Assembly: GCA_038246255.1 (NCBI GenBank)
Contig: JBBRWC010000010.1
Location: 1-64,000 of the forward strand
Reading direction: 5' to 3'
From: RI-242 sp038246255
Lineage (GTDB): Bacteria; Planctomycetota; UBA1135; GCA-002686595
DNA: 64,000 bases
In this document: positions 18,667 through 26,455 of the stretch, piece after piece
Layout of the letters: the number at the start of each line of letters is the position of its first letter
Numbering within the stretch: the first letter of the stretch is position 1
Made by a program: the position numbers and the translations under genes
The notes under the pieces: generated by a model
Told to the model about the DNA's origin: nothing
Databases searched by the model: none
The model's input: the letters and a program-made list of their open reading frames with translations, nothing else

Positions 18667-19390
18667 CTACGCTCGTAGCTTCCCGACGAGTTGCTGGAGC
18701 ACGTAGCTCCGCCGATCCGCGACCGCAGCGCCGTGGCGCGCTTGCCACTCGCGCGGCGTAAGGGTCTTTTGATCCTCGCCCTCCGCCAGGCGCAGCATGA
18801 CGTCGTGGATGTAGAGCTTCGGGTCGATCCCGCGCGCCTTGCACGTCGCGACCAGGCTGTAGAAAACCACCCCCGTCCGTCCGCCGCGCTCATTGCCGAA
18901 AAACATCCAGTTCTTGCGGCCCACCGCCACGGAACGCGGCACGCGCTCCGAGCGATGGTTGTCCAACTCGAGACGACCGTCATCGAGGAATCGGTTGAGC
19001 GCCTCCCACCGACCCATTGTGTAGCTGATCACCTTGCCCAGTCCGCTCTGCGGCGGCACCTGAGTCTGTCGCACGTCGAGCCATTCCTTGAAGCTGGCCA
19101 AGATCGCCATGCACGATTTCCACGCGCAGCGCCTCGTGCACGGGCGCGAAGAGCTCAACCAACTTGATCGTCGAGCGGCACAGCACCGTGCGCGAGAGCG
19201 CGAGTCCTTCGGACGCGTACTTCTGCTCGAGCCGGTTGTAGGGCATGTGGTAGCCGAAGCGCTCGACCGCCAGGCTGGCGAGCCAGTTCGAGCCCAAGCG
19301 GCCTTTCTCGATCACGCGCGCCGGGCTGGGTGCCGTCAGCACCTGCATCGGGCGGGTGCGGCAGCAGTGCTGACGGGATCCTCGCGCTGT
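18667..19390 (-). pseudogene. IS66-family transposase remnant with internal deletion and frameshift
   Basis: Two pieces in different frames. The upstream piece (about 19105-19345) reads VIEKGRLGSNWLASLAVERF then YHMPYNRLEQKYASEGLALS and LVELFAPVHEAL, the mid-N-terminal part of IS66 TnpC. The downstream piece (18667 to about 19120) reads FKEWLDVRQTQVPPQSGLGK, ALNRFLDDGRLELDNHRSER, VGRKNWMFFGNERGG and IDPKLYIHDVMLRLAEGE, the C-terminal part. The stretch in between, which carries most of the catalytic core, is missing, and the frame changes near 19105. The N-terminus is also lost near 19345. Not functional. No terminal inverted repeats were recognised. Confidence 0.85.
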
Positions 19391-19770
19391 CACCCAATCT
19401 GGAGGGTGACCCCAGTCAGTTCGGAGGCATCCTCGTCGTCATTCTTCTCCACGAGTACGGGCACGCGGACGGAACCTACGTCAAGACGAGCTTGGCGGGA
19501 CGCGCGTGTGATCACGTACAACTCGTTCATGAAGTCGCTGCGCGCAACTGCCAGCTCGTCTGGTTGATCTGCCACGAGATCCCCGGAGCGAACGTCGAGC
19601 CCCTCTGCACCTTCTACCGTGACATCCATGACGGATACAATAACGTGACGGACGGCAACCGAGGGGCATCGGCGGCGCCTTCGTCCGCGATAGTCCGTCT
19701 GCTGCGCCAGGCCCACGTCCTGGTGATCGAGGGGCACTCACACGGCAACCCACCCAGCCGCGGTCGCTGA
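19330..19770 (+). pseudogene. Truncated HExxH metalloprotein-like gene fragment
   Basis: From about 19375 the frame reads ILALSPNLEGDPSQFGGILV then VILLHEYGHADGTYV, an HExxH zinc-site motif after a hydrophobic strand, followed by a Cys-bearing segment (ACDHVQLVHEVAARNCQLVW, LICHEI, EPLCTFYRDIHDGYNN). The spacing of Cys residues and the ending in RYN/GYN-like text fit a family of secreted HExxH proteins I associate with planctomycetes, but I cannot name it. The N-terminus is missing: the first ~15 codons lie in IS66-derived DNA. The opposite strand also has an open frame (19390-19737) that reads less like a protein. Confidence 0.45.
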
Positions 19771-19800
19771 CGGAGGCGCCGGTGGTGGCCTTGCTTGGCC

Positions 19801-19827
19801 GATCTGTGGGACCGCGCCCCACAGATC
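19801..19827. repeat. Perfect 10-bp inverted repeat in the island
   Basis: GATCTGTGGG (19801-19810) and CCCACAGATC (19818-19827) around a 7-nt loop, 31 nt after the HExxH fragment's stop. It could be that gene's terminator or the end of a lost element. Confidence 0.55.
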
Positions 19828-19864
19828 AGGCGGCAACTACCCTGACATCGGGGGGGACTCGGGT

Positions 19865-19979
19865 ATGGGCGCGTTTCGGGGTCGTCGTAGGGTCCGAACC
19901 AAACCTGTCGCCCATCCATGCGGGCGTAGCCGTGTCCAGAGCGCCGGTGGCGCCGGAGCGTGGGAGTCTTAGCCTTCAT
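19865..19979 (-). pseudogene. Integrase (tyrosine recombinase) N-terminal remnant
   Basis: From ATG 19979 on the minus strand: MKAKTPTLRRHRRSGHGYAR then MDGRQVWFGPYDDPETR. The pattern PTxRxHxxSGxxxxxxDGRxxxxGPxxxxxxR matches the extreme N-terminus of planctomycete site-specific integrases (P-x-YRxHKxSGQAVVTxxGKDxYLG type). After about 37 residues the similarity stops and the rest of the gene is gone. It starts 141 bp from the tRNA-Val 3' end, the normal place for an integrase in a tRNA-inserted element. Identification rests on my memory of the family. Confidence 0.55.
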
Positions 19980-20017
19980 CGCGATCCTCAGGGGAGAACG
20001 GCGTGGGGGTGACCGAT

Positions 20018-20033
20018 CCACACTTTTGTGTGG
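20018..20033 (-). terminator. Small hairpin between tRNA-Val and the integrase remnant
   Basis: CCACAC (20018-20023) and GTGTGG (20028-20033) around TTTT. It lies ~87 nt downstream of the tRNA 3' end on the minus strand and may terminate the tRNA transcript. There is no T-run after the stem. Confidence 0.3.
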
Positions 20034-20119
20034 GTGGTCCACGCCTGTGAGGATCGCGCGGCTCACAGGAGCCCGTCAGCAGACGTCGCGTAAATCGGCT
20101 AAAGACAGCAAGATGGGAG

Positions 20120-20195
20120 TGGTGGGCCACACTGGACTTGAACCAGTAACTTCCACGCTGTGAACATGGCACTCTGCCAATTGAGTTAGTGGCCC
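20120..20195 (-). tRNA. tRNA-Val (anticodon CAC)
   Basis: 76 nt with CCA encoded. Reading the minus strand: acceptor GGGCCAC/GTGGCCC, D-stem ACTC/GAGT, anticodon stem CCATG/CGTGG with loop TTCACAG (anticodon CAC, reads GTG valine codons), variable loop AAGTT, T-stem ACTGG/CCAGT with loop TTCAAGT, discriminator A, then CCA. All stems pair. Its 3' half is the attachment site of the decayed island at 18.4-20.2 kb; the present 3' half was probably supplied by the element. Confidence 0.95.
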
Positions 20196-20365
20196 CGATG
20201 GCGCCGGAGCGGTGCTCGCGAACGAGCGCGCACCGGCGTGTGCGGAGAGGACCCGAAGCCGAGTTGACACACGCGCGCGGGGGCGCGACGAGGGCCGGGC
20301 AGGATAGGGAGCGCCGCTGGCCCGCGCAAGGGCGAGCCCCTCGGCCTCTGTGGGTTGCGGCCGGG

Positions 20366-21154
20366 TTATTCGGCGGTGTCGAGCTTGAGCCGCACCAGCT
20401 TGCCGAGCCGAGCCTCGGCGCGGCGCAGGAGCATGCGCACCGCGTCCTCGGTGCGCCCTTCCATGCGCTCGCCTGCCTCGCGCAGGGACAGCCCCTGGAA
20501 AAACACCAGCGTGATCGCGGTCCGGTGTTCGGGCGAGAGGTGCTCAAGGGCCTCGCGAAGGATCGCAAACTCCTCCTCCCGCGAAACTTGACGGGTCACC
20601 GACAGGTCCTGGCTCGGCGGCTCGATGCGCGGTGCACCGCCTTCCGTATCGCCCGTTTCGATGGCCCTTTCGCGGCGAATGTCCCGTTTGCCGGCGGTGT
20701 AAAACTCCGCGCGGTCGCGGATCTTATTGTTGAGGATTTGGATCAACCAGCGCAGGAGCGACCCGTCCCCCTGATAGCGGTAGCGACTGAAGTCGCGGGT
20801 CGCTTCCCGAAAAGTGGTTTGCGCAAGATCGTCCGCGTCTTCCTTCTGGCGCAGCCGGGCACCCAGGCGCCGCCGCGCCACGTCGACGAGCAATCCGTAA
20901 TAGCGGCGGAACAAACCGTCAAGCGCGGCCGGATCGCCGGCCTGAGCACGGGCGACGAGTGCCTCCACGTCCGCGCCCGCGAGCGCCTCGGGGCCCGGCA
21001 GGGTCTCAGGCCCCATCAGCGTCGAGGAGCGCGCTACCGCGAGCGCGTCGTCGAAGGCTTCGCCGTCCGCGCGCGAGTTGAGGTTTGCCGGCGCGACGAC
21101 CGGGGTTGAGGCGGGCTTCGGGGCGCGGGGCTTGGGGGGGTCGTTCGGGCGCAT
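20366..21154 (-). CDS. ECF-type RNA polymerase sigma factor
   Basis: 262 residues from ATG 21154. Region 2 is ALDGLFRRYYGLLVDVARRR then DADDLAQTTFREATRDFSRY, and region 4 is EALEHLSPEHRTAITLVFFQ then GLSLREAGERMEGRTEDAVR. The linker between them is long, and ~70 Pro/Ala-rich residues precede region 2, as in planctomycete ECF factors of the ECF01-like/RpoE type. No anti-sigma gene is adjacent. An upstream TTG at 21244 overlaps the ligA stop as TTGA and would add 30 residues; I prefer the ATG. Last gene of the minus-strand run ligA/cdd/DUF669-like/M19. Confidence 0.85.
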   Translation of the reverse strand: MRPNDPPKPRAPKPASTPVVAPANLNSRADGEAFDDALAVARSSTLMGPETLPGPEALAGADVEALVARAQAGDPAALDGLFRRYYGLLVDVARRRLGARLRQKEDADDLAQTTFREATRDFSRYRYQGDGSLLRWLIQILNNKIRDRAEFYTAGKRDIRRERAIETGDTEGGAPRIEPPSQDLSVTRQVSREEEFAILREALEHLSPEHRTAITLVFFQGLSLREAGERMEGRTEDAVRMLLRRAEARLGKLVRLKLDTAE

Positions 21155-21240
21155 GGGCGTGCGTCCCGGTCTGCGGTGGGCCGCGCGAAGCGGTGCAGCC
21201 GGGAGCCAGAAGGTCCCATCGGCCGAGCCCCCCCTCAGGT

Positions 21241-23364
21241 TCAAGGCGGGCTGGCGCTCCCAGTTTCTACCGCAAGCCTCCGCAGCCCCTCCTCGTCGAG
21301 GATCCGCACACCTAACCCCTTGGCCCGCTTGAGCTTAGAACCCGGGTCCGCCCCCGCCACCAAGAAGTCGGTTCGCGCGGACACATCGGACGCCACACGC
21401 CCGCCCAGGTCTTCGATCAGGCGCTTTGCCTCGGCCCTCGAAAGTGTCGCGAGTGTGCCGGTGAGGACAAAGGTCCGCCCGGCGAGCGCGTCGCCCGCCG
21501 GGGCCTCGGGCGGCGTGATCTCGACACCCCCGTCGAAAAAATGCTGCACGAGGGCGGTGTTCTGCGCGTCTTCGAACCACCGCCGGATCCTTCGGGCGAC
21601 CTCGTCGCCGATGCCATCGATCGCCACGAACTCCGGCTCACGCGCGCGCGCGATGCTCGCAAGATCGGGAAAGTGCGCCGCGAGCAGCTTTGCGGTCGCA
21701 GGGCCAACCTCGGGCACCCCCAACGCGACGAGGAAACGCTGCAAAGGCACTCGCCGACGGGCTTCGATCTGCGCCATCAGGTTGCCGACGCTTTTCTCTG
21801 CCCAACGCTCGAGTTCGAGCAACTTCGCGGGATCGAGGTGAAACACATCGGCGGGGCTCGCGATCAACCCGTGCTCGACGAGCTGCATGACGAGTTTCGG
21901 ACCGAGGCCGTCGATTTCGAACGCCGCGCGCGAGCACACGGTCTCGACGTGGCCGACGAGTTGCGGCGGACAGTTGAGTCCGTTCGGGCAGAACCAATAC
22001 TTGCCGGAGGTCTGTGTTGCCGTGCCGCAGGCCGGACAGGCCGCGGGCATCGCAAACACGGCGCGCCATTCCCACGTCACACCCGAGCGCACGCTCCCGT
22101 CGGGCGCGCGCAGGCTTGCGGGCACACGGCTTTCCCAATCGTTGGGTGCCGCGCCCTCGGGCTGTTTGGCGACGCCGATCACCTGCGGTATGACGTCGCC
22201 CGCGCGGTAGACAAAAACCTCGTCTCCGATCGCGAGTCCAAGGTCCGCAACGTGGTCCGCGTTGTGCAGCGTGGCGTGTTGCACGGTGACACCCATCACT
22301 TCGACGGGGTCCAGGACTGCCCGCGGAGTCAAGCGACCCGCGCTTCCCACCTGCACTTCGATGGCCCGCAACGTGCTCTTCGCCTCCACGGCCGCGAACT
22401 TTTGTGCGTACTGCCAGCGGTGCGAGCGTGACGTGCGACCCAGGCGCTCCCGCAGCTCGATGGAATCGAGCTTCGCGACGATGCCGTCGACGTCGAAGGG
22501 CAGTTCGAAACGCCGTTCCTCGAGCCGGCGGTGGTAGTCAAGGCATGCGTCGAGCCCGCGCACGGTTTCGCCGTATCCGCTGTCCGGAAGACCCCAATCG
22601 CGCAGTGCTGCCAGATGCTGGGAGTGACTCTCGAATGTCCCTCCACCTTCGCAGCGGACGACTGCCCACGAATGGAACTCAAGTGGATACCGCGCGACCT
22701 CCGCCGGATCGTTGCGCCGCAGGGCACCTGCGGTTGCGTTGCGCGGATTTGCCAGCAGCGCCAATCCTTCGTTTGTGCGCACGCGGTTGAACGCGGCCAG
22801 TTTTTCGCGGTGGATCAACACTTCGCCACGCACTTCCAAGAGGGTCGGAGCGGCGCGCCTGCGCACGTCCAAGGCGAGCGGCAGGTTGCGGACCGTGCGC
22901 AGGTTCTGGGTGATGTCCTCACCCACTTCCCCGTCACCCCGCGTCGCTCCGCGCGCAAGTTGCCCATCCACGTAAACGAGGGCCGCGCTCACGCCGTCGA
23001 ACTTGGGTTCCACCGACCAGGCAAGGTCATCGCCCGAGGTCAGCTTGAGGAACCGCAGGATCGTTTTTTCGAAATCCCGGACCTCGTCGGCGCTGAAGAG
23101 GCTGTCGATCGAGATCATCGGCACCTCGTGCGCGACGCGCGCGAAGCCACTGCCCTCGAGCAGCGGCGCTCCCACTCGCTGGGTGGGACTCGACGGCACG
23201 ATCTGATCGGGGTGCTCGGCCTCGAGAGCGACGAGCTTGCGGAACAGCACGTCGTACTCGGCATCCTCGATCTCGGGTTTGGCCTCGACGTAGTACAGGC
23301 GATCGTGGCGCAAGATCTCCGCGCGCAGACGTTCGATCTCGGCGTTGGCTTTGGAACGGGTCAC
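21241..23364 (-). CDS. ligA: NAD-dependent DNA ligase LigA
   Basis: 707 residues, slightly longer than the usual ~670. Seals nicks in replication and repair using NAD+. Domain order is complete: Ia (DRLYYVEAKPEIEDAEYDVL), adenylation domain with catalytic Lys121 in VEPKFDGVSAALV and RGDGEVGEDIT, OB fold, a four-Cys zinc finger (CPACGTATQTSGKYWFCPNG, then NCPPQL), helix-hairpin-helix repeats (AAFEIDGLGPKLVMQLVEHG, LGVPEVGPATAKLLAAHF), and a C-terminal BRCT domain (LAGRTFVLTGTLATLSRAEA). GTG 23364 was chosen because it gives a short N-terminus before the first helix; the frame is open upstream. Confidence 0.96.
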   Translation of the reverse strand: MTRSKANAEIERLRAEILRHDRLYYVEAKPEIEDAEYDVLFRKLVALEAEHPDQIVPSSPTQRVGAPLLEGSGFARVAHEVPMISIDSLFSADEVRDFEKTILRFLKLTSGDDLAWSVEPKFDGVSAALVYVDGQLARGATRGDGEVGEDITQNLRTVRNLPLALDVRRRAAPTLLEVRGEVLIHREKLAAFNRVRTNEGLALLANPRNATAGALRRNDPAEVARYPLEFHSWAVVRCEGGGTFESHSQHLAALRDWGLPDSGYGETVRGLDACLDYHRRLEERRFELPFDVDGIVAKLDSIELRERLGRTSRSHRWQYAQKFAAVEAKSTLRAIEVQVGSAGRLTPRAVLDPVEVMGVTVQHATLHNADHVADLGLAIGDEVFVYRAGDVIPQVIGVAKQPEGAAPNDWESRVPASLRAPDGSVRSGVTWEWRAVFAMPAACPACGTATQTSGKYWFCPNGLNCPPQLVGHVETVCSRAAFEIDGLGPKLVMQLVEHGLIASPADVFHLDPAKLLELERWAEKSVGNLMAQIEARRRVPLQRFLVALGVPEVGPATAKLLAAHFPDLASIARAREPEFVAIDGIGDEVARRIRRWFEDAQNTALVQHFFDGGVEITPPEAPAGDALAGRTFVLTGTLATLSRAEAKRLIEDLGGRVASDVSARTDFLVAGADPGSKLKRAKGLGVRILDEEGLRRLAVETGSASPP

Positions 23365-23419
23365 GGGCGGGGCGTCGAAAGGATGGGGACGGCGTGGCGA
23401 CAAAACGCGGGCCGGGACT

Positions 23420-23908
23420 TCACGGGCGCGGGGTCTGAGGCAAATCCTGCGCGTCCATCGCATCGGGCAAAAGGGCACGCAAGGACCAGGAACCGTCGGT
23501 GAACCCCGTGCCCAGATCGGTAAGCCCCGTGCCCAGCTTGGTGAAACCCGTGCCACGATCGGTGAGCACGCGGGAATACACGGCCAGTTCGGGCGCGAAC
23601 TCGTGCAACGCCTGACGACAGGCGCCGCAGGGCGTGAGCAGCCGCGAACCGCCCCCCACGAGAGCGAGCGCGCGGAACTGCCGCGCACCGTCGGCGATGG
23701 CGCGGGCAAGCGCCCCACGCTCTGCGCACAGGGTCAATCCAAAGCTCGCGTTTTCGACGTTGCACCCACCAAAGATCCGGCCGTCGGCGCCGAGCAGAGC
23801 GGCGCCCACGGGGAACTTCGAGTACGGCGCATGTGCGCAGGCACGCGCGCTGGCCGCAGCGGAATACAACGCTTCGAGCGTTTCGGAAGGGAGCTGCACA
23901 GGGTTCAC
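23420..23908 (-). CDS. cdd: Cytidine deaminase
   Basis: 162 residues. Zinc enzyme that deaminates cytidine/deoxycytidine to uridine for pyrimidine salvage. Motifs: APYSKFPVGAALLGADGRIF, GCNVENASFGLTLCAERGAL with the catalytic Glu and Cys ligand, and LTPCGACRQALHEF with the other two Cys ligands. The C-terminus is unusual: where homologues go straight to LLP, this one has GTGFTKLGTGLTDLGTGFTD, a seven-residue unit repeated three times, before LRALLPDAM. Start GTG 23908; the next in-frame GTG at 23899 is also possible. It lies 55 bp from ligA. Confidence 0.9.
   Translation of the reverse strand: MNPVQLPSETLEALYSAAASARACAHAPYSKFPVGAALLGADGRIFGGCNVENASFGLTLCAERGALARAIADGARQFRALALVGGGSRLLTPCGACRQALHEFAPELAVYSRVLTDRGTGFTKLGTGLTDLGTGFTDGSWSLRALLPDAMDAQDLPQTPRP
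23498..23560 (-). repeat. In-frame 21-bp tandem repeat inside cdd
   Basis: Three 21-bp units starting at 23498, 23519 and 23540, differing at a few positions, encode GTG(F/L)T(K/D)(L/G) units. They interrupt the usual cytidine deaminase C-terminus without breaking the frame. Confidence 0.85.
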
Positions 23909-24015
23909 GGCGCGGGTCGGAGCGCACACGGGACACCAACGCGCAGGATCGCCCCCGTAAGGCGGCGGACGATCAGCGTTGGCGCCGCAGGTTACCCGAG
24001 CGGATGGCCCGCGGT

Positions 24016-24417
24016 TCAGGCCGCTTCCAGGGCTTCGTACCCAAGGTAGGGGACACGCGGCCGGATCTGCCGAACGCCGGTGCCCGGGTCGAGCCGTTCC
24101 TCGGCCACGATCTGGACCCACACTTCGTGTCCCACCAGGTCCGCGGGCTCGATTTCGATGCGGCCCCCGACGTCGAACCCTAGGCTCGCAAGGACGTGTT
24201 TTGTGCGTTTGAGGCCGCGCTCGGACCAGCCCACACCGTCCCACGCCGCCGTTCGGCCCGCAAACTCCCCCGCGGAAACCTCGAGGCGAAACGTCCATCG
24301 CGGGTGGCCGTCCCGTGTCCATCCCTCGCGCACTTCGCCCACGCGGCAGCGGTACCGCCCCTCGGGCACGGACAGGTAGCTCATCACGTCATCGACGCCG
24401 CTGAAGTCCACTTCCAT
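24016..24417 (-). CDS. Conserved small protein, DUF669-like (possible ssDNA-binding)
   Basis: 133 residues. The start is fixed by a very strong Shine-Dalgarno AAGGAGGA 8 nt before ATG 24417. It begins MEVDFSGVDDVMSYLSVPEG and continues YRCRVGEVREGWTRDGHPRW and SAGEFAGRTAAWDGVGWSER, a beta-rich pattern with an F-x-G-R turn and a later helix (LKRTKHVLASLGFDVGG). This is reminiscent of the phage DUF669 family, some of which bind single-stranded DNA. Sitting between cdd/ligA and the dipeptidase, a link to DNA metabolism is possible but unproven. No other phage gene is near. Confidence 0.5.
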   Translation of the reverse strand: MEVDFSGVDDVMSYLSVPEGRYRCRVGEVREGWTRDGHPRWTFRLEVSAGEFAGRTAAWDGVGWSERGLKRTKHVLASLGFDVGGRIEIEPADLVGHEVWVQIVAEERLDPGTGVRQIRPRVPYLGYEALEAA

Positions 24418-24491
24418 TGGTGTATTCCTCCTTCCGGACGGGCGCACCCGCGCCACGCTCCGACAGTGAAGACGCTCGCGACGCCCCGCGG

Positions 24492-25664
24492 TTACGGCGC
24501 GCGCGAAAATACCCCGATGGAATCCCGCGCAGCCGCGGTGCCCGCACCGGTTGCGGCTGCGAACACACGCTCGAGGTTGCCTCCCATCACCGCGCGCACG
24601 ACCGCGTCGGAAACACCTTTATCCAAGAGCCCCTGTGCAACCAAGCCGTAGCGCGAAGCGTCTTCCAATCCGGCGGGACCGCGCAGGATCCCGTCGAAGT
24701 CGGAACCCAACCCAACGTGGGCTGGCCCTGCAACCTCGAGCGCATGCATCACATGTTCGATCAGCCGTTCGGCGCCCAGTGGCCGCGCCAAGCTCGCCAT
24801 CAACGCCGACTGTTTGAGGAAGAGCGCCGTCGGATTCGCCCCGCGTGCCGCGCGATAGCAGTCCGTCGTGCGCACGCGGTTTTCTTCGGCGCGCGCGTCG
24901 GCGTCAAGGAAGCCGGGGTGGAAGACGATGCCCACGACGCCGCCGTTCGCCGCCAGCGCGCGCAACTGATCATCCGTCAGGTTGCGCGGGTGGTCGTGCA
25001 GCGACTTACATCCCGAATGGCTCGCCATCACGGGCGCGGCGGTCGTTTCGAGCACGTCGTAGAACGTCCGTTCGCCCGCATGGGAGAGGTCGACCAGGAT
25101 GCCGAGCTCCTCCATCCGCCGCACGATGGTCCGTCCCAGGCTCGAAAGCCCCTCGGGCACCCCCGCGCCGGCGCCGTCCTGACAGGAGCGGATCCAGCTC
25201 AAGTGGTTGTTCCACACCAGCGTCAGGACACGCAGGCCCGCGGCGAAGAAGTCCTCGAGCGCCCCGACGTCGTCCTCGAGGGCGTGCCCCCCTTCGATGC
25301 CCAGGATGCCGGCGATGCGCCCCGTCGACCGTGCGCGCAGGAGGGCGTGCCCGTCCCCCACCAGCGCCAGCGCGGCCGGGTGGCGCGCCGCGAGGTCGTG
25401 GCCCGCCGACATCAGGGCGGTGGCCCGGGCGCGGGCGCCACCGGCCGCAAACACCGCGTCCACCCAGGCGACCAGCACGACGGATCCCAACCCGCCCGCC
25501 CGCCCGCGGACCAAGTCGAACTGGCCGGGGGTGCGGACTCCCAGGTCGTGCCCGAGGTCGACGGCCCGCTGGAGCGCATCGACGTGGGCGTCGAACACCG
25601 GTTGCTCGCGCAGCAGCAATCGGGCGCGGTCGGAGAGCGGCGGGCAGGGGGCAAGGCGGGGCAC
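24492..25664 (-). CDS. Membrane dipeptidase (renal dipeptidase-like, peptidase M19)
   Basis: 390 residues from GTG 25664. Zinc dipeptidase of the amidohydrolase fold. The HxD metal site is PVFDAHVDAL, the bridging Glu lies in GILGIEGGHALEDD, and the later ligand His residues in LVDLSHAGERTFYDVL and PVMASHSGCKSLHDHPRNLT; GLGSDFDGI completes the active site. No signal peptide is visible, so it is probably cytoplasmic. GTG 25715 would add 17 residues. There is no Shine-Dalgarno sequence at either site. It reads toward the DUF669-like gene, 74 bp away. Confidence 0.9.
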   Translation of the reverse strand: MPRLAPCPPLSDRARLLLREQPVFDAHVDALQRAVDLGHDLGVRTPGQFDLVRGRAGGLGSVVLVAWVDAVFAAGGARARATALMSAGHDLAARHPAALALVGDGHALLRARSTGRIAGILGIEGGHALEDDVGALEDFFAAGLRVLTLVWNNHLSWIRSCQDGAGAGVPEGLSSLGRTIVRRMEELGILVDLSHAGERTFYDVLETTAAPVMASHSGCKSLHDHPRNLTDDQLRALAANGGVVGIVFHPGFLDADARAEENRVRTTDCYRAARGANPTALFLKQSALMASLARPLGAERLIEHVMHALEVAGPAHVGLGSDFDGILRGPAGLEDASRYGLVAQGLLDKGVSDAVVRAVMGGNLERVFAAATGAGTAAARDSIGVFSRAP

Positions 25665-25899
25665 GGCGGACGTCAGCCTCGCACGCCCGCTGCGTCCCCC
25701 GGCGCGGGTGACCACCCGGCTCGGACTAGTGTCCCGATTCGCGCACCGCCGCGCCCGCGACTGTCAAAGCGACAGGACCGGCCCACCGGGCCCCGCCTCC
25801 CTGCCAACCTGGCAGTGGCGTTTTCGCCTGGGGGCGACGGGCCGCCTCCCCCGCGTGCCCGGGCGCGCGGCACGGGCTTTGCACACCGCAGTTGCCACC

Positions 25900-26292
25900 A
25901 TGCTGCCCGGACGCCGAATCCTGCTTGCCGACGACGACGCCAACCTGCGAGTGGGCGTCGCGGAGCTGCTCGGTGCCCTGGGGCTGGAAGTCCGCCACGC
26001 GGAGTCGGGTCTTGAGGCCGTCGAGATGGCGCGCTCCGCCCGCTTTCACGCAGCGCTCCTCGACCTGCACATGCCCGGCTGCAGCGGCCTCGAAGCGCTA
26101 GCGCTGCTCCACCAAAACCAACGCGGCCTGCCGTGCATCGTCTACTCGGGGCGACTCACGCGGCAACTCGAGCGCGAGGCCCTCGAAATCGGCGCCATCG
26201 CGGTGCTGCACAAGCCCGTGGTGCCCGACCTCCTGCGGCGCGAAGTCATGCGCGCGGTGGCCCTTTCCACTGAAGGCCCGCTTCAGGCCTGA
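25900..26292 (+). CDS. Single-domain response regulator (CheY-like receiver)
   Basis: 130 residues, receiver domain only. Acidic pocket ILLADDDANLR, phospho-acceptor Asp in ALLDLHMPGCSGLEAL, the Ser of IVYSG and the Lys of LHKPV are all in place, so it should be phosphorylatable. No output domain follows. I chose ATG 25900 because the protein then opens MLPGRRILLADDD. It is divergent from the dipeptidase and lies ~160 bp before groES; no histidine kinase is nearby. Confidence 0.88.
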   Translation: MLPGRRILLADDDANLRVGVAELLGALGLEVRHAESGLEAVEMARSARFHAALLDLHMPGCSGLEALALLHQNQRGLPCIVYSGRLTRQLEREALEIGAIAVLHKPVVPDLLRREVMRAVALSTEGPLQA

Positions 26293-26455
26293 GCGCCATT
26301 CTCGGCCGCCCCGCCCCCCGCCCTCCCGTCCAGACAACCCGCCATCCACGCCGCGGCCCCCCACGGGGCTGCGTCGGACCGTTCCAAGCGCCGATCCGCG
26401 AATCGCGGGCGGCCCCCCCAAAGACCCCACGACGACGATAGAGGTATCCGCCGAC

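Larger units (their letters stand above)
18409..20164. mobile_element. Decayed integrative element in tRNA-Val(CAC)
   Basis: A ~1.75-kb segment bounded by a 45-bp direct repeat: the 3' half of tRNA-Val(CAC), from anticodon loop to CCA, at 20120-20164 (inside the intact tRNA) and again at 18409-18453 (43 of 45 identical). This is what a tRNA-targeting integrase leaves. Inside are only broken genes: an integrase N-terminus next to the tRNA, an IS66 transposase with internal deletion, an IS3-type fragment, and a truncated HExxH protein. The original cargo seems to have been lost by deletion. Left-end repeat mismatches suggest the insertion is old. Confidence 0.75.

Noticed and set aside
19390..19737. 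Minus-strand frame opposite the HExxH fragment
   Set aside because: Reads reasonably protein-like but has no motif, while the plus strand has HExxH and spaced Cys. Kept as the alternative.
20189..21109. 306-codon plus-strand frame opposite the ECF sigma gene
   Set aside because: Starts in tRNA-derived DNA and has no family; sigma region 2 and 4 are clear on the minus strand.
26293..26455. CIRCE operator upstream of groES
   Set aside because: No TTAGCACTC-N9-GAGTGCTAA-like inverted repeat is present; the region is Pro/Gly-codon-like GC-rich DNA without clear symmetry.
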